64,000 nucleotides of DNA from Anadara kagoshimensis (taxonomy: Eukaryota; Mollusca; Bivalvia; Arcoida; Arcidae). Shown one piece after another: positions 9,723 through 24,869 of this stretch (position 1 is its first letter; each line of letters begins with the position of its first letter). Where the stretch lies: assembly GCA_021292105.1 (NCBI GenBank), contig CM037868.1, forward strand, positions 27,610,139 to 27,674,138, read 5' to 3'. The translations under genes were made by a program, and so were the position numbers. A model generated the notes under the pieces. It saw nothing but the letters and a program-made list of their open reading frames with translations. It was not told the DNA's origin and made no database searches.

Positions 9723-12700
9723 ACCTGTATAATGTGAACAGTATCTACAGTTCAGAAGGTGTTATGTTAGGACAGGTCCCTCTGTATAATGTGAACAATA
9801 CCTACAGTTCAGGTGTTATGTTAGGACAGGTCCCTCTGTATAATGTGAACAATATCTACAGTTCAGGTGTTATGTTAGGACAGGTCCCTCTGTATAATGT
9901 GAACAATATCTACAGTTCAGAAGGTGTTATGTTAGGACAGGTCCTCTGTATAATGTGAACAATACCTACAGTTCAGGTGTTATGTTAGGACAGGTCCCTC
10001 TGTATAATGTGAACAATATCTACAGTTCAGGTGTTATGTTAGGACAGGTCCCTCTGTATAATGTGAACAATATCTACAGTTCAGAAGGTGTTATGTTAGG
10101 ACAGGTCCCTCTGTATAATGTGAACAATACCTACAGTTCAGAAGGTGTTATGTTAGGACAGGTCCCTCTGTATAATGTGAACAGTATCTACAGTTCAGAA
10201 GGTGTTATGTTAGGACAGGTCCCTCTGTATAATGTGAACAATATCTACAGTTCAGAAGGTGTTATGTTAGGACAGGTCCTTCTGTATAATGTGAACAATA
10301 TCTACAGTTCAGGTATTATGTTAGGACAGGTCCCTCTGTATAATGTGAACAATATCTACAGTTCAGGTATTATGTTAGGACAGGTCCCTCTGTATAATGT
10401 GAACAATATCTACAGTTCAGAAGGTGTTATGTTAGGACAGGTCCTTCTGTATAATGTGAACAATATCTACAGTTCAGGTGTTATGTTAGGACAGGTCCCT
10501 CTGTATAATGTGAACAATATCTACAGTTCAGGTATTATGTTAGGACAGGTCCCTCTGTATAATGTGAACAATATCTACAGTTCAGAAGGTGTTATGTTAG
10601 GACAGGTCCTTCTGTATAATGTGAACAATACCTACAGTTCAGGTGTTATGTTAGGACAGGTCCCTCTGTATAATGTGAACATATCTACAGTTCAGGTATT
10701 ATGTTAGGACAGGTCCCTCTGTATAATGTGAACAATATCTACAGTTCAGAAGGTGTTATGTTAGGACAGGTCCTTCTGTATAATGTGAACAATACCTACA
10801 GTTCAGAAGGTGTTATGTTAGGACAGGTCCCTCTGTATAATGTGAACAGTATATACAGTTCAGAAGGTGTTATGTTAGGACAGGTCCCTCTGTATAATGT
10901 GAACAATATCTACAGTTCAGAAGGTGTTATGTTAGGACAGGTCCCTCTGTATAATGTGAACAGTATCTACAGTTCAGGTGTTATGTTAGGACAGGTCCCT
11001 CTGTATAATGTGAACAGTATCTACAGTTCAGAAGGTGTTATGTTAGGACAGGTCCCTCTGTATAATGTGAACAATACCTACAGTTCAGGTGTTATGTTAG
11101 GACAGGTCCCTCTGTATAATGTGAACAATATCTACAGTTCAGGTGTTATGTTAGGACAGGTCCCTCTGTATAATGTGAACAATATCTACAGTTCAGAAGG
11201 TGTTATGTTAGGACAGGTCCCTCTGTATAATGTGAACAATACCTACAGTTCAGAAGGTGTTATGTTAGGACAGGTCCCTCTGTATAATGTGAACAGTATC
11301 TACAGTTCAGAAGGTGTTATGTTAGGACAGGTCCCTCTGTATAATGTGAACAATATCTACAGTTCAGAAGGTGTTATGTTAGGACAGGTCCTTCTGTATA
11401 ATGTGAACAATATCTACAGTTCAGGTATTATGTTAGGACAGGTCCCTCTGTATAATGTGAACAATATCTACAGTTCAGGTATTATGTTAGGACAGGTCCC
11501 TCTGTATAATGTGAACAATATCTACAGTTCAGAAGGTGTTATGTTAGGACAGGCCTTCTGTATAATGTGAACAATATCTACAGTTCAGGTGTTATGTTAG
11601 GACAGGTCCCTCTGTATAATGTGAACAATATCTACAGTTCAGGTATTATGTTAGGACAGGTCCCTCTGTATAATGTGAACAATATCTACAGTTCAGAAGG
11701 TGTTATGTTAGGACAGGTCCTTCTGTATAATGTGAACAATACCTACAGTTCAGGTGTTATGTTAGGACAGGTCCCTCTGTATAATGTGAACAATATCTAC
11801 AGTTCAGGTATTATGTTAGGACAGGTCCCTCTGTATAATGTGAACAATATCTACAGTTCAGAAGGTGTTATGTTAGGACAGGTCCTTCTGTATAATGTGA
11901 ACAATACCTACAGTTCAGAAGGTGTTATGTTAGGACAGGTCCCTCTGTATAATGTGAACAGTATCTACAGTTCAGAAGGTATTATGTTAGGACAGGTCCC
12001 TCTGTATAATGTGAACAGTATCTACAGTTCAGAAGGTGTTATGTTAGGACAGGTCCCTCTGTATAATGTGAACAATATCTACAGTTCAGAAGGTGTTATG
12101 TTAGGACAGGTCCCTCTGTATAATGTGAACAATACCTACAGTTCAGAAGGTGTTATGTTAAGACAGGTCCCTCTGTATAATGTGAACAATACCTACAGTT
12201 CAGAAGGTGTTATGTTAGACAGGTCCCTCTGTATAATGTGAACAGTATCTACAGTTCAGAAGGTATTATGTTAGGACAGGTCCCTCTGTATAATGTGAAC
12301 AATATCTACAGTTCAGAAGGTGTTATGTTAGGACAGGTCCCTCTGTATAATGTGAACAGTATCTACAGTTCAGGTGTTATGTTAGGACAGGTCCCTCTGT
12401 ATAATGTGAACAGTATCTACAGTTCAGAAGGTGTTATGTTAGGACAGGTCCCTCTGTATAATGTGAACAATATCTACAGTTCAGAAGGTGTTATGTTAAG
12501 ACAGGTCCCTCTGTATAATGTGAACAGTATCTACAGTTCAGAAGGTATTATGTTAGGACAGGTCCCTCTGTATAATGTGAACAATATCTACAGTTCAGGT
12601 GTTATGTTAGGACAGGTCCCTCTGTATAATGTGAACAATATCTACAGTTCAGGTGTTATGTTAGGACAGGTCCCTCTGTATAATGTGAAAGTATCTACAG

Positions 12701-15700
12701 TTCAGAAGGTGTTATGTTAGGACAGGTCCCTCTGTATAATGTGAACAATACCTACAGTTCAGAAGGTGTTATGTTAGGACAGGTCCCTCTGTATAATGTG
12801 AACATATCTACAGTTCAGAAGGTGTTATGTTAGGACAGGTCCCTCTGTATAATGTGAACAATACCTACAGTTCAGAAGGTGTTATGTTAGGACAGGTCCC
12901 TCTGTATAATGTGAACAGTATCTACAGTTCAGAAGGTATTATGTTAGGACAGGTCCCTCTGTATAATGTGAACAATATCTACAGTTCAGGTATTATGTTA
13001 GGACAGGTCCCTCTGTATAATGTGAACAATATCTACAGTTCAGAAGGTGTTATGTTAGGACAGGTCCCTCTGTATAATGTGAACAGTATCTACAGTTCAG
13101 AAGGTGTTATGTTAGGACAGGTCCCTCTGTATAATGTGAACAATATCTACAGTTCAGAAGGTGTTATGTTAGGACAGGTCCCTCTGTATAATGTGAACAG
13201 TATCTACAGTTCAGAAGGTATTATGTTAGGACAGGTCCCTCTGTATAATGTGAACAATATCTACAGTTCAGAAGGTGTTATGTTAGGACAGGTCCCTCTG
13301 TATAATGTGAACAGTATCTACAGTTCAGAAGGTATTATGTTAGGACAGGTCCCTCTGTATAATGTGAACAGTATCTACAGTTCAGAAGGTGTTATGTTAG
13401 GACAGGTCCCTCTGTATAATGTGAACAGTATCTACAGTTCAGAAGGTATTATGTTAGGACAGGTCCCTCTGTATAATGTGAACAATATCTACAGTTCAGA
13501 AGGTGTTATGTTAGGACAGGTCCCTCTGTATAATGTGAACAATACCTACAGTTCAGAAGGTGTTATGTTAGGACAGGTCCCTCTGTATAATGTGAACAGT
13601 ATCTACAGTTCAGAAGGTATTATGTTAGGACAGGTCCCTCTGTATAATGTGAACAATATCTACAGTTCAGAAGGTTATGTTAGGACAGGTCCCTCTGTAT
13701 AATGTGAACAATACCTACAGTTCAGAAGTGTTATGTTAGGACAGGTCCCTCTGTATAATGTGAACAATACCTACAGTTCAGAAGGTGTTATGTTAGGACA
13801 GGTCCCTCTGTATAATGTGAACATATCTACAGTTCAGAAGGTGTTATGTTAGGACAGGTCCCTCTGTATAATGTGAACAATACCTACAGTTCAGAAGGTG
13901 TTATGTTAGGACAGGTCCCTCTGTATAATGTGAACAATATCTACAGTCAGAAGGTGTTATGTTAGGACAGGTCCCTCTGTATAATGTGAACAAATCTACA
14001 GTTCAGAAGGTGTTATGTTAGGACAGGTCCCTCTGTATAATGTGAACAATACCTACAGTTCAGAAGGTGTTATGTTAGGACAGGTCCCTCTGTATAATGT
14101 GAACAATACCTACAGTTCAGAAGGTGTTATGTTAGGACAGGTCCCTCTGTATAATGTGAACAATATCTACAGTTCAGAAGGTGTTATGTTAGGACAGGTC
14201 CCTCTGTATAATGTGAACAATACCTACAGTTCAGAAGGTGTTATGTTAGGACAGGTCCCTCTGTATAATGTGAACAATACCTACAGTTCAGAAGGTGTTA
14301 TGTTAGGACAGGTCCCTCTGTATAATGTGAACAATACCTACAGTTCAGAAGGTGTTATGTTAGGACAGGTCCCTCTGTATAATGTGAACAATATCTACAG
14401 TTCAGAAGGTGTTATGTTAGGACAGGTCCCTCTGTATAATGTGAACAATACCTACAGTTCAGAAGGTGTTATGTTAGGACAGGTCCCTCTGTATAATGTG
14501 AACAATACCTACAGTTCAGAAGGTGTTATGTTAGGACAGGTCCCTCTGTATAATGTGAACAATACCTACAGTTCAGAAGGTGTTATGTTAGGACAGGTCC
14601 CTCTGTATAATGTGAACAATACCTACAGTTCAGAAGGTGTTATGTTAGGACAGGTCCCTCTGTATAATGTGAACAATACCTACAGTTCAGAAGGTGTTAT
14701 GTTAGGACAGGTCCCTCTGTATAATGTGAACAATATCTACAGTTCAGAAGGTGTTATGTTAGGACAGGTCCCTCTGTATAATGTGAACAATATCTACAGT
14801 TCAGAAGTGTTATGTTAGGACAGGTCCCTCTGTATAATGTGAACAATACCTACAGTTCAGAAGGTGTTATGTTAGGACAGGTCCCTCTGTATAATGTGAA
14901 CAATATCTACAGTTCAGGTGTTATGTTAGGACAGGTCCCTCTGTATAATGTGAACAATATCTACAGTTCAGAAGGTGTTATGTTAGGACAGGTCCCTCTG
15001 TATAATGTGAACAATATCTACAGTTCAGAAGGTGTTATGTTAGGACAGGTCCCTCTGTATAATGTGAACAATATCTACAGTTCATGTGTTATGTTAGGAC
15101 AGGTCCCTCTGTATAATGTGAACAGTATCTACAGTTCAGAAGGTGTTATGTTAGGACAGGTCCCTCTGTATAATGTGAACAATATCTACAGTTCAGAAGG
15201 TGTTATGTTAGGACAGGTCCCTCTGTATAATGTGAACAATACCTACAGTTCAGAAGGTGTTATGTTAGGACAGGTCCCTCTGTATAATGTGAACAATATC
15301 TACAGTTCAGAAGGTGTTATGTTAGGACAGGTCCCTCTGTATAATGTGAACAATACCTACAGTTCAGAAGGTGTTATGTTAGGACAGGTCCCTCTGTATA
15401 ATGTGAACAATACCTACAGTTCAGAAGGTGTTATGTTAGGACAGGTCCCTCTGTATAATGTGAACAATATCTACAGTTCAGGTGTTATGTTAGGACAGGT
15501 CCCTCTGTATAATGTGAACAATATCTACAGTTCAGGTGTTATGTTAGGACAGGTCCCTCTGTATAATGTGAACAGGATCTACAGTTCAGAAGGTGTTATG
15601 TTAGGACAGGTCCCTCTGTATAATGTGAACAATACCTACAGTTCAGAAGGTGTTATGTTAGGACAGGTCCCTCTGTATAATGTGAACAATATCTACAGTT

Positions 15701-18700
15701 CAGAAGGTGTTATGTTAGGACAGGTCCCTCTGTATAATGTGAACAATACCTACAGTTCAGAAGGTGTTATGTTAGGACAGGTCCCTCTGTATAATGTGAA
15801 CAATATCTACAGTTCAGTTGTTATGTTAGGACAGGTCCCTCTGTATAATGTGAACAATATCTACAGTTCAGAAGGTGTTATGTTAGGACAGGTCCCTCTG
15901 TATAATGTGAACAATATCTACAGTTCAGAAGGTGTTATGTTAGGACAGGTCCCTCTGTATAATGTGAACAATATCTACAGTTCAGGTGTTATGTTAGGAC
16001 AGGTCCCTCTGTATAATGTGAACAATATCTACAGTTCAGAAGGTTATGTTAGGACAGGTCCCTCTGTATAATGTGAACAGTATCTACAGTTCAGAAGGTG
16101 TTATGTTAGGACAGGTCCCTCTGTATAATGTGAACAGTATCTACAGTTCAGGTGTTATGTTAGGACAGGTCCCTCTGTATAATGTGAACAATATCTACAG
16201 TTCAGGTGTTATGTTAGGACAGGTCCCTCTGTATAATGTGAACAATATCTACAGTTCAGAAGGTGTTATGTTAGGACAGGTCCCTCTGTATAATGTGAAC
16301 AATATCTACAGTTCAGAAGGTGTTATGTTAGGACAGGTCCCTCTGTATAATGTGAACAGTATCTACAGTTCAGGTGTTATGTTAGGACAGGTCCCTCTGT
16401 ATAATGTGAACAATATCTACAGTTCAGAAGGTGTTATGTTAGGACAGGTCCCTCTGTATAATGTGAACAGTATCTACAGTTCAGAAGGTGTTATGTAAGG
16501 ACAGGTCCCTCTGTATAATGTGAACAGTATCTACAGTTCAGAAGGTGTTATGTTAAGACAGGTCCCTCTGTATAATGTGAACAGTATCTACAGTTCAGAA
16601 GGTGTTATGTTAAGACAGGTCCCTCTGTATAATGTGAACAGTATATACAGTTCAGAAGGTGTTATGTTAGGACAGGTCCCTCTGTATAATGTGAACAATA
16701 CCTACAGTTCAGGTGTTATGTTAAGACAGGTCCCTCTGTATAATGTGAACAGTATCTACAGTTCAGAAGGTGTTATGTTAGACAGGTCCCTCTGTATAAT
16801 GTGAACAATATCTACAGTTCAGAAGGTGTTATGTTAAGACAGGTCCCTCTGTATAATGTGAACAATATCTACAGTTCAGAAGGTGTTATGTTAGGACAGG
16901 TCCCTCTGTATAATGTGAACAGTATCTACAGTTCAGAAGGTGTAATGTTAGGACAGGTCCCTCTGTATAATGTGAACAGTATCTACAGTTCAGAAGGTGT
17001 TATGTTAGGACAGGTCCCTCTGTATAATGTGAACAGTATATACAGTTCAGAAGGTGTTATGTTAGGACAGGTCCCTCTGTATAATGTGAACAGTATCTAC
17101 AGTTCAGAAGGTGTTATGTTAGGACAGGTCCCTCTGTATAATGTGAACAATACCTACAGTTCAGGTGTTATGTTAGGACAGGTCCCTCTGTATAATGTGA
17201 ACAGTATCTACAGTTCAGAAGGTGTTATGTTAAGACAGGTCCCTCTGTATAATGTGAACAATATCTACAGTTCAGAAGGTGTTATGTTAAGACAGGTCCC
17301 TCTGTATAATGTGAACAATATCTACAGTTCAGAAGGTGTTATGTTAGGACAGGTCCCTCTGTATAATGTGAACAGTATCTACAGTTCAGAAGGTGTTATG
17401 TTAGGACAGGTCCCTCTGTATAATGTGAACAGTATCTACAGTTCAGAAGGTGTTATGTTAGGACAGGTCCCTCTGTATAATGTGAACAGTATATACAGTT
17501 CAGAAGGTGTTATGTTAGGACAGGTCCCTCTGTATAATGTGAACAGTATCTACAGTTCAGAAGGTGTTATGTTAGGACAGGTCCCTCTGTATAATGTGAA
17601 CAATACCTACAGTTCAGGTGTTATGTTAGGACAGGTCCCTCTGTATAATGTGAACAGTATCTACAGTTCAGAAGGTGTATGTTAAGACAGGTCCCTCTGT
17701 ATAATGTGAACAATATCTACAGTTCAGGTGTTATGTTAAGACAGGTCCCTCTGTATAATGTGAACAATATCTACAGTTCAGAAGGTGTTATGTTAGGACA
17801 GGTCCCTCTGTATAATGTGAACAGTATCTACAGTTCAGAAGGTGTTATGTTAGGACAGGTCCCTCTGTATAATGTGAACAGTATCTACAGTTCAGAAGGT
17901 GTTATGTTAGGACAGGTCCCTCTGTATAATGTGAACAGTATCTACAGTTCAGAAGGTGTATGTTAGGACAGGTCCCTCTGTATAATGTGAACAGTATCTA
18001 CAGTTCAGAAGGTGTTATGTTAGGACAGGTCCCTCTGTATAATGTGAACAATACCTACAGTTCAGGTGTTATGTTAAGACAGGTCCCTCTGTATAATGTG
18101 AACAGTATCTACAGTTCAGAAGGTGTTATGTTAAGACAGGTCCCTCTGTATAATGTGAACAATATCTACAGTTCAGAAGGTGTTATGTTAAGACAGGTCC
18201 CTCTGTATAATGTGAACAATATCTACAGTTCAGAAGGTGTTATGTTAAGACAGGTCCCTCTGTATAATGTGAACAGTATCTACAGTTCAGAAGGTGTTAT
18301 GTTAGGACAGGTCCCTCTGTATAATGTGAACAGTATCTACAGTTCAGAAGGTGTTATGTTAGGACAGGTCCCTCTGTATAATGTGAACAGTATCTACAGT
18401 TCAGAAGGTGTTATATTAGGACAGGTCCCTCTGTATAATGTGAACAGTATATACAGTTCAGAAGGTGTTATGTTAGGACAGGTCCCTCTGTATAATGTGA
18501 ACAATATCTACAGTTCAGAAGGTATTATGTTAGGACAGGTCCCTCTGTATAATGTGAACAATACCTACAGTTCAGAAGGTGTTATAGTTAGGACAGGTCC
18601 CTCTGTATAATGTGAACAATATCTACAGTTCAGAAGGTGTTATGTTAGGACAGGTCCCTCTGTATAATGTGAACAATACCTACAGTTCAGAAGGTATTAT

Positions 18701-19737
18701 GTTAGGACAGGTCCCTCTGTATAATGTGAACAGTATCTACAGTTCAGGTGTTATGTTAGGACAGGTCCCTCTGTATAATGTGAACAGTATCTACAGTTCA
18801 GGTGTTATGTTAGGACAGGTCCCTCTGTATAATGTGAACAATATCTACAGTTCAGAAGGTGTTATGTTAGGACAGGTCCCTCTGTATAATGTGAACAATA
18901 TCTACAGTTCAGGTGTTATGTTAGGACAGGTCCCTCTGTATAATGTGAACAGTATCTACAGTTCAGGTGTTATGTTAGGACAGGTCCCTCTGTATAATGT
19001 GATGAACAATATCTACAGTTCAGAAGGTGTTATGTTAGGACAGGTCCCTCTGTATAATGTGAACAATATCTACAGTTCAGGTGTTATGTTAGGACAGGTC
19101 CCTCTGTATAATGTGAACAATATCTACAGTTCAGAAGGTGTTATGTTAGGACAGGTCCCTCTGTATAATGTGAACAATATCTACAGTTCAGAAGGTGTTA
19201 TGTTAGGACAGGTCCCTCTGTATAATGTGAACAATACCTACAGTTCAGAAGGTGTTATATTAGGACAGGCCCCTCTGTATAATGTGAACAATACCTACAG
19301 TTCAGAAGGTGTTATGTTAGGACAGGTCCCTCTGTATAATGTGAACAGTATATACAGTTAGAAGGTGTTATGTTAGGACAGGTCCCTCTGTATAATGTGA
19401 ACAATCTACAGTTCAGAAGGTGTATGTTAGGACAGGTCCCTCTGTATAATGTGAACAATATCTACAGTTCAGAAGGTGTTATGTTAGGACAGGTCCCTCT
19501 GTATAATGTGAACAATACCTACAGTTCAGAAGGTGTTATGTTAGGACAGGTCCCTCTGTATAATGTGAACAATATCTACAGTTCAGAAGGTGTTATGTTA
19601 GGACAGGTCCCTCTGTATAATGTGAACAATATCTACAGTTCAGAAGGTATTATGTTAGGACAGGTCCCTCTGTATAATGTGAACAATACCTACAGTTCAG
19701 AAGGTGTTATGTTAGGACAGGTCCCTCTGTATAATGT
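9723..19737. repeat. Giant minisatellite, 57/54-bp units (about 177 copies, 10 kb)
   Basis: Each unit contains GGACAGGTCCCTCTGTATAA and CTACAGTTCAG(AAG)GTGTTATG, the 3-bp AAG being present or absent. Both lengths keep one plus frame open, reading MLGQVPLYNVNNIYSSEGV per unit. Single-base indels break the frame about every 0.3-1.2 kb. Most unit-to-unit differences change the amino acid (N/S, I/T, V/I, P/L, G/R), so there is no sign of selection on a protein. Blocks with similar variants cluster, as expected of segmental amplification. Confidence 0.97.
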
Positions 19738-20218
19738 ACATCTATGTTTGATTGTTGATTATATAAAATACAGATTATATTTACAGGTTATACCTATTAT
19801 GTAAAAATGATTTAAATGATATAACATTTATCTATATAATATTACATGCTGCTAATGATTGATTATGACACCTTATAAACAGGTGCTTGGATATAATTAC
19901 AACCCATTTATAATTAACTTTGTTTACAACATTATTAATGATTTGATAACCATGTCATGGCTGATGCTATACAAACAATCAATCAGAAATCAATGATGAT
20001 CATTAATAGTAGGTGGGTGTGTATGGTTGATTCGCTTGTTCTTAAATGATTTTACACAAAATTAAAAAAGTTAATCAGAACAAATACAATACAAAAGTGT
20101 ATCAAGTAATGCCATCATCACAAGCAGGAATAATTATTGAAGATATAAAACAGTAGATGACAGAAGACAATAGGACAATTGTCCGTACTTATAGTGCATA
20201 ATAAAACTCTAACAATAA
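19738..20218. other. Unique AT-rich spacer
   Basis: Nothing recognised. Confidence 0.4.
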
Positions 20219-20925
20219 ACATCATGTGGGATATCCCAACAGCAAGCTAGATGACATCACCATGTGGGATATCCCAGCGGCAAGCTGAGTGACATCACCA
20301 TGGCTCCCATAACATCATGTGGGATATCCCAACAGCAAGCTAGATGACATCACCATGTGGGATATCCCAGCGGCAAGCTGAGTGACATCACCATGGCTCT
20401 CCTCATAACATCATGTGGGATATCCCAACAGCAAGCTAGATGACATCACCATGTGGGATATCCCAGCGGCAAGCTAGGTGACATCACCATGGCTCTCCTC
20501 ATAACATCATGTGGGATATCCCAACAGCAAGCTAGGTGACATCACCATGCAGGATTTTCCAACGGCAAGCTAGGTGACATCACCATGGCTCTCCTCATAA
20601 CATCATGTGGGATATCCCAACGGCAAGCTAGATGACATCACCATGTGGTATATCCCAACGGCAAGCTAGGTGACATCACAATGGCTCTCCTCATAACATG
20701 ATGTGGGATATCCCAACGGCAAGCTAGGTGACATCATCATGTGGGATATCCAAACAGTAAGATAGGTGTCATCACCATGTGGCATTTTCCAACAGCAAGC
20801 TAGGTATGTCACTATGGCTCTCCTCATAACTTCATGTGGGATATCCCAGCGGCAAGCTAGATGACATCACCACGTGGGGTATCCCAGCGGCAAGCTAGGT
20901 GACATCACCATGGCTCTACTCATAA
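20219..20925. repeat. Compound minisatellite with GGGATATCCC palindromes
   Basis: Sub-units of about 43 bp (CATGTGGGATATCCCAACGG, CAAGCTAGGTGACATCAC) come in pairs followed by TGGCTCTCCTCATAA, making units of about 95-110 bp repeated seven times with decay toward the right end. Confidence 0.93.
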
Positions 20926-21235
20926 CATTAAACTTGGAGGAATAATAAACAGTTATGATATAAACTAAAACAATATAAAATATTTCAACTTATAAAGTCA
21001 CCTTTAATCTGAAATGATAAGGTTGTAACATGGGGTTTCTCACATTTTTACAATTTAACACTGGAATTGTCCTGTCCAAAGCTTACACTGTTTAGTATGA
21101 ATTAATTAAGATTAATTAGTAAATATATGGCACATACTAACAAAAATACTGATCATAGTAAAATGTTAAAAAATAGTTATGTACTAACTACCAGCTATAT
21201 ATAAAGCTTTATAAATTATTATGTCCCAAAACAAC

Positions 21236-21273
<38 letters not shown>

Positions 21274-23676
21274 CGGCAATTATACTGGAGTGACAAAAGG
21301 TACTGATTAATTATGTCTTTGATGGTAAAATTATAATAAAAAACTAATTATATTTACTTATTTCATGTTGAAGTTGATAAGAATAGAACAAGAAAGTCTT
21401 AGCCTTAGTATACATATCATTTTATTGCTAATTTTTAAAGAATTTCCAACTTCTGAAATTTGTAAATTGGAAAAAATGCATGTTATTAAACACATTTAGA
21501 ATTTAATTAAAAATAAAAAAATATTATTCCTTAATGGCAGAATAATGCATATTTAATCTTTAAACAAACTATATTATGACAAATAATAATTCCATTTGAT
21601 TTTAGAAAATGTTAAAAAATATCCAACATTTACTCAAGGGAGGGAACAAGAAAACTCATCAAAGGATTCTCATTATCTCCCTTTGATAATATTGCAGATG
21701 GATTTAAAAATGTGACTTTAAAATATGAACTGTTCATTAATTATCTTAATATATATATATTTGATAAAGTTTAAACATGTAGACAAAAGTCGCTTTCCCA
21801 TTTACCACATACACACACACACACTAAAAAAATTTCATCAGTATAAAATTATATCACATACATATTAGAGAATTAATGCACCAATTAGGTTATTTATTAA
21901 AATTTGATTAAGACAGCACCACAAATGATAAGATGATATATATTGTTACATAAAAATAACTAAAATTATAATTATAACACTTCTGTAACACACAATATAT
22001 GATATATACATGCACAACTAACTTGTTGTGTAACATCATTAAAACTGAAATACAATGTATACAATGGTAATAGATATCCTGTAAACTACAATACATAAAA
22101 AATATTTCTGCAGAAATAATGTTTCCATCCCAATTTTCATTGATCCAAAATTTAAATTAGAAAGGTAGAAGGAGGTATCAAGGAATCCAAACAAATCAAC
22201 CCTTATATAAATTGTTACTTAACTTGTTAAATCTATGTACAAACAGACAGTGTTCAGCATTGAAGTATAGTATAAGCCCATTGTACTATATTCAATCAAA
22301 AACTCTGATATCCTTACAAAATCTACAATCAAAATAAAACTAATATTGTATAAGAAACATTAGCCATAATAAACTTTAATTTTGTAGGACTATTACAAGG
22401 TAAGAATTTTTCATGATTTCGACTGCAAGGAAAATGTACCAAGGGAATATATATAATTTATTAAATCAATTCACCAAAGTGTGACACACGAGGAAGATCA
22501 ACTACACTTAATATGGTTATAACTAGGTGAACTAGCCAAGTAGTGTGAGAGAAGATTTTCAAAATTCAGCAACATATTACACCTCAATTGTATATTTTAT
22601 GGGGCTAATCAAATACTCCACTGAAAAACCAGTTACATATGATCTCCCAATATACATTTTCTACATTTCAAATTTAAACAAATTCTGAAAAGTTAGTCCA
22701 CAATGGCTATTAAACGGTATATGAAATTAAAAATTACTTATATTGCTCATAAAGAGCAGTACTTAGTAAATATGCAAGACAAAAAATATAATTACATAAA
22801 TGAGTTCTACATGAATGGATTTTCTGAGCAATAAATGACTAGCAAGCAGGAAATGTACATAGAATTACACTGACTATAGTATATATATCACATCTATATA
22901 GGTGACTGACCAACATCCTCACAGATCACCAGGATCTTAAGCCAACACATTGAAGTAAAAATAAAACTCAATAACATGAGGGTTTTTGCAGAACAGCTAA
23001 TAAACATGACAGATTTAAAAAATTGAAAATTACTTGTTATAAAACTAATTTGAATTTGAATTTAAAATAATTTTAATGACATGGCAGACTAAGGTTTAAC
23101 CAGCATGATGATGTATAAATATTTTACTTAAAACCTGATGGACTCTAAATTATAGCTCTGGATTATAGAATACATATACAACTGTAAACAGACAATAACA
23201 CCTGGATAAACTGGCTGATAGATATATAATAATCAGACCAATTTATTTCAAAAACTGTCACAAACTTGTCAGTGGGACTGGCTGTTATTCCCAGAATAAC
23301 ATTGTTTTTATGGGAAAATGTGAACCAATATGATTCCATATCCAATGGACATAAGTGTTCCGCACAAACATTAAAGGGTCTCATGTGGTACAGCGACAAA
23401 CCCTATTACGATAAATTACAAGAAAATAAAATTCCATTATTTAGATTATCCTCGTTTTGTTGTTGTTAATAGAGATGATACATTGAGGAGTATTTATTTA
23501 AACCCAAAACTTAAAGTGTAATATCATTGTACATTGTATAAGACAATTTGGCTATAGTTTAACAAGATTTCTGTTCACTGGTCTGGATAATAATAATAAT
23601 AAACAAAGTCACCCTCAGACCATATACCGGTAACTGCCTGCAGACATTGCATAAGTTAAAACAATTTACATGTATT
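20926..23676. other. AT-rich non-coding region downstream of the FAS1 gene
   Basis: Contains an (AC)n microsatellite at about 21237-21268 and a shorter one near 21811. No exon with coding character was found on either strand. Small open frames are A/T-driven. Confidence 0.45.
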
Positions 23677-24056
23677 ACAGTGGTTACCAAATAGCATAAG
23701 GGTACTCTTAGACAAGTCACTTTCAGTGGTTACCAAATAGCATACTGGGTACTCTTAGACAAGTCACTTTCCGTGGTTACCAAATAGCATACTGGGTACT
23801 CTTAGACAAGTCACTTTCAGTGGTTACCAAATAGCATACTGGGTACTCTTAGACAAGTCACTTTCAGTGGTTACCAAATAGCATACTGGGTACTCTTAGA
23901 CAAGTCACTTTCGGTGGTTACCAAATAGCATACTGGGTACTCTTAGACAAGTCACTTTCAGTGGTTACCAAATAGCATACTGGGTACTCTTAGACAAGTC
24001 ACTTTCAGTGGTTACCAAATAGCATACTGGGTACTCTTAGACAAGTCACTTTCAGT
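23677..24056. repeat. Minisatellite, 47-bp unit (8 copies)
   Basis: Near-identical units contain TGGTTACCAAATAGCATACT and CTCTTAGACAAGTCACTTTC. Very low divergence suggests recent expansion. Confidence 0.95.
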
Positions 24057-24863
24057 ATTTTAATCTGAACTGCATATCTTGATCAGCTTTAAAAGACTTA
24101 TACATGTAGTATATGCCATTGCTTAAACAAAGTTTATAATTACACAAAACCATTAATGGTCAATGGCAAATATACAGTTTGTGTGAAAATTCCAGCAAAT
24201 ATTTTTTTCTTGCAAAACTTTGGTTATGATCCATGAATATTGTATTCTTGATCACTATAGAAATTTTATTATTTTTTCTCGTTGTTATGGAAGTATGAAA
24301 GAATTGGACATTTTGCACACTGAGTAATCAGATAGTAATTCTTTTATACATGTACTTCTATAACAAAAAGAAAAAATATGTTATTTTTTATAATTCCATT
24401 TGTAGAACTTTTTAAACAAAAACAATCAACAGTTTAAACAAAAATTGCATCATTAGCAAGTAAAATTATACTGACGCTATGGTGTAGGAATTCAAATGTC
24501 TCTGTGTATTGTCCATAATAAAATGATGTCAATGAAAGTCAATCCATTCAAGCAAATTTAACGGAAAAGATCTGATCAATCAAAATGCTTGAAACAAAAA
24601 AAAATTGAATTATAATGAAATGACTGCTAGAAGAAAACAACAGAAAAATGAATTTGTAAAAACTCCTCAGACTACATAACAAATACATTTTATAATTATT
24701 TCCATTGTGTCCAACGAGCCAGTCTTCTTAATAGTGTTTTGATAACATGGTTTTAATTCAAGTCAGAAATGATATGTCTATAAAATGTTTATTTACATAT
24801 GAAATATAATAATGAAGTAAAAAGTCTGTTCCTGAGAAGTTTGTTTATGATTTAATTTTTATT
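24057..24863. other. AT-rich non-coding region
   Basis: Nothing recognised. Confidence 0.4.
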
Positions 24864-24869
24864 TAAACG

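Noticed and set aside
9723-19804. Series of long plus-strand open frames of MLGQVPLYNVNNIYSSEGV repeats, as a giant repetitive protein gene
   Set aside because: The frame is broken many times, unit differences are mostly amino-acid changing, there is no signal peptide or non-repeat domain, and the openness follows from unit lengths divisible by three.
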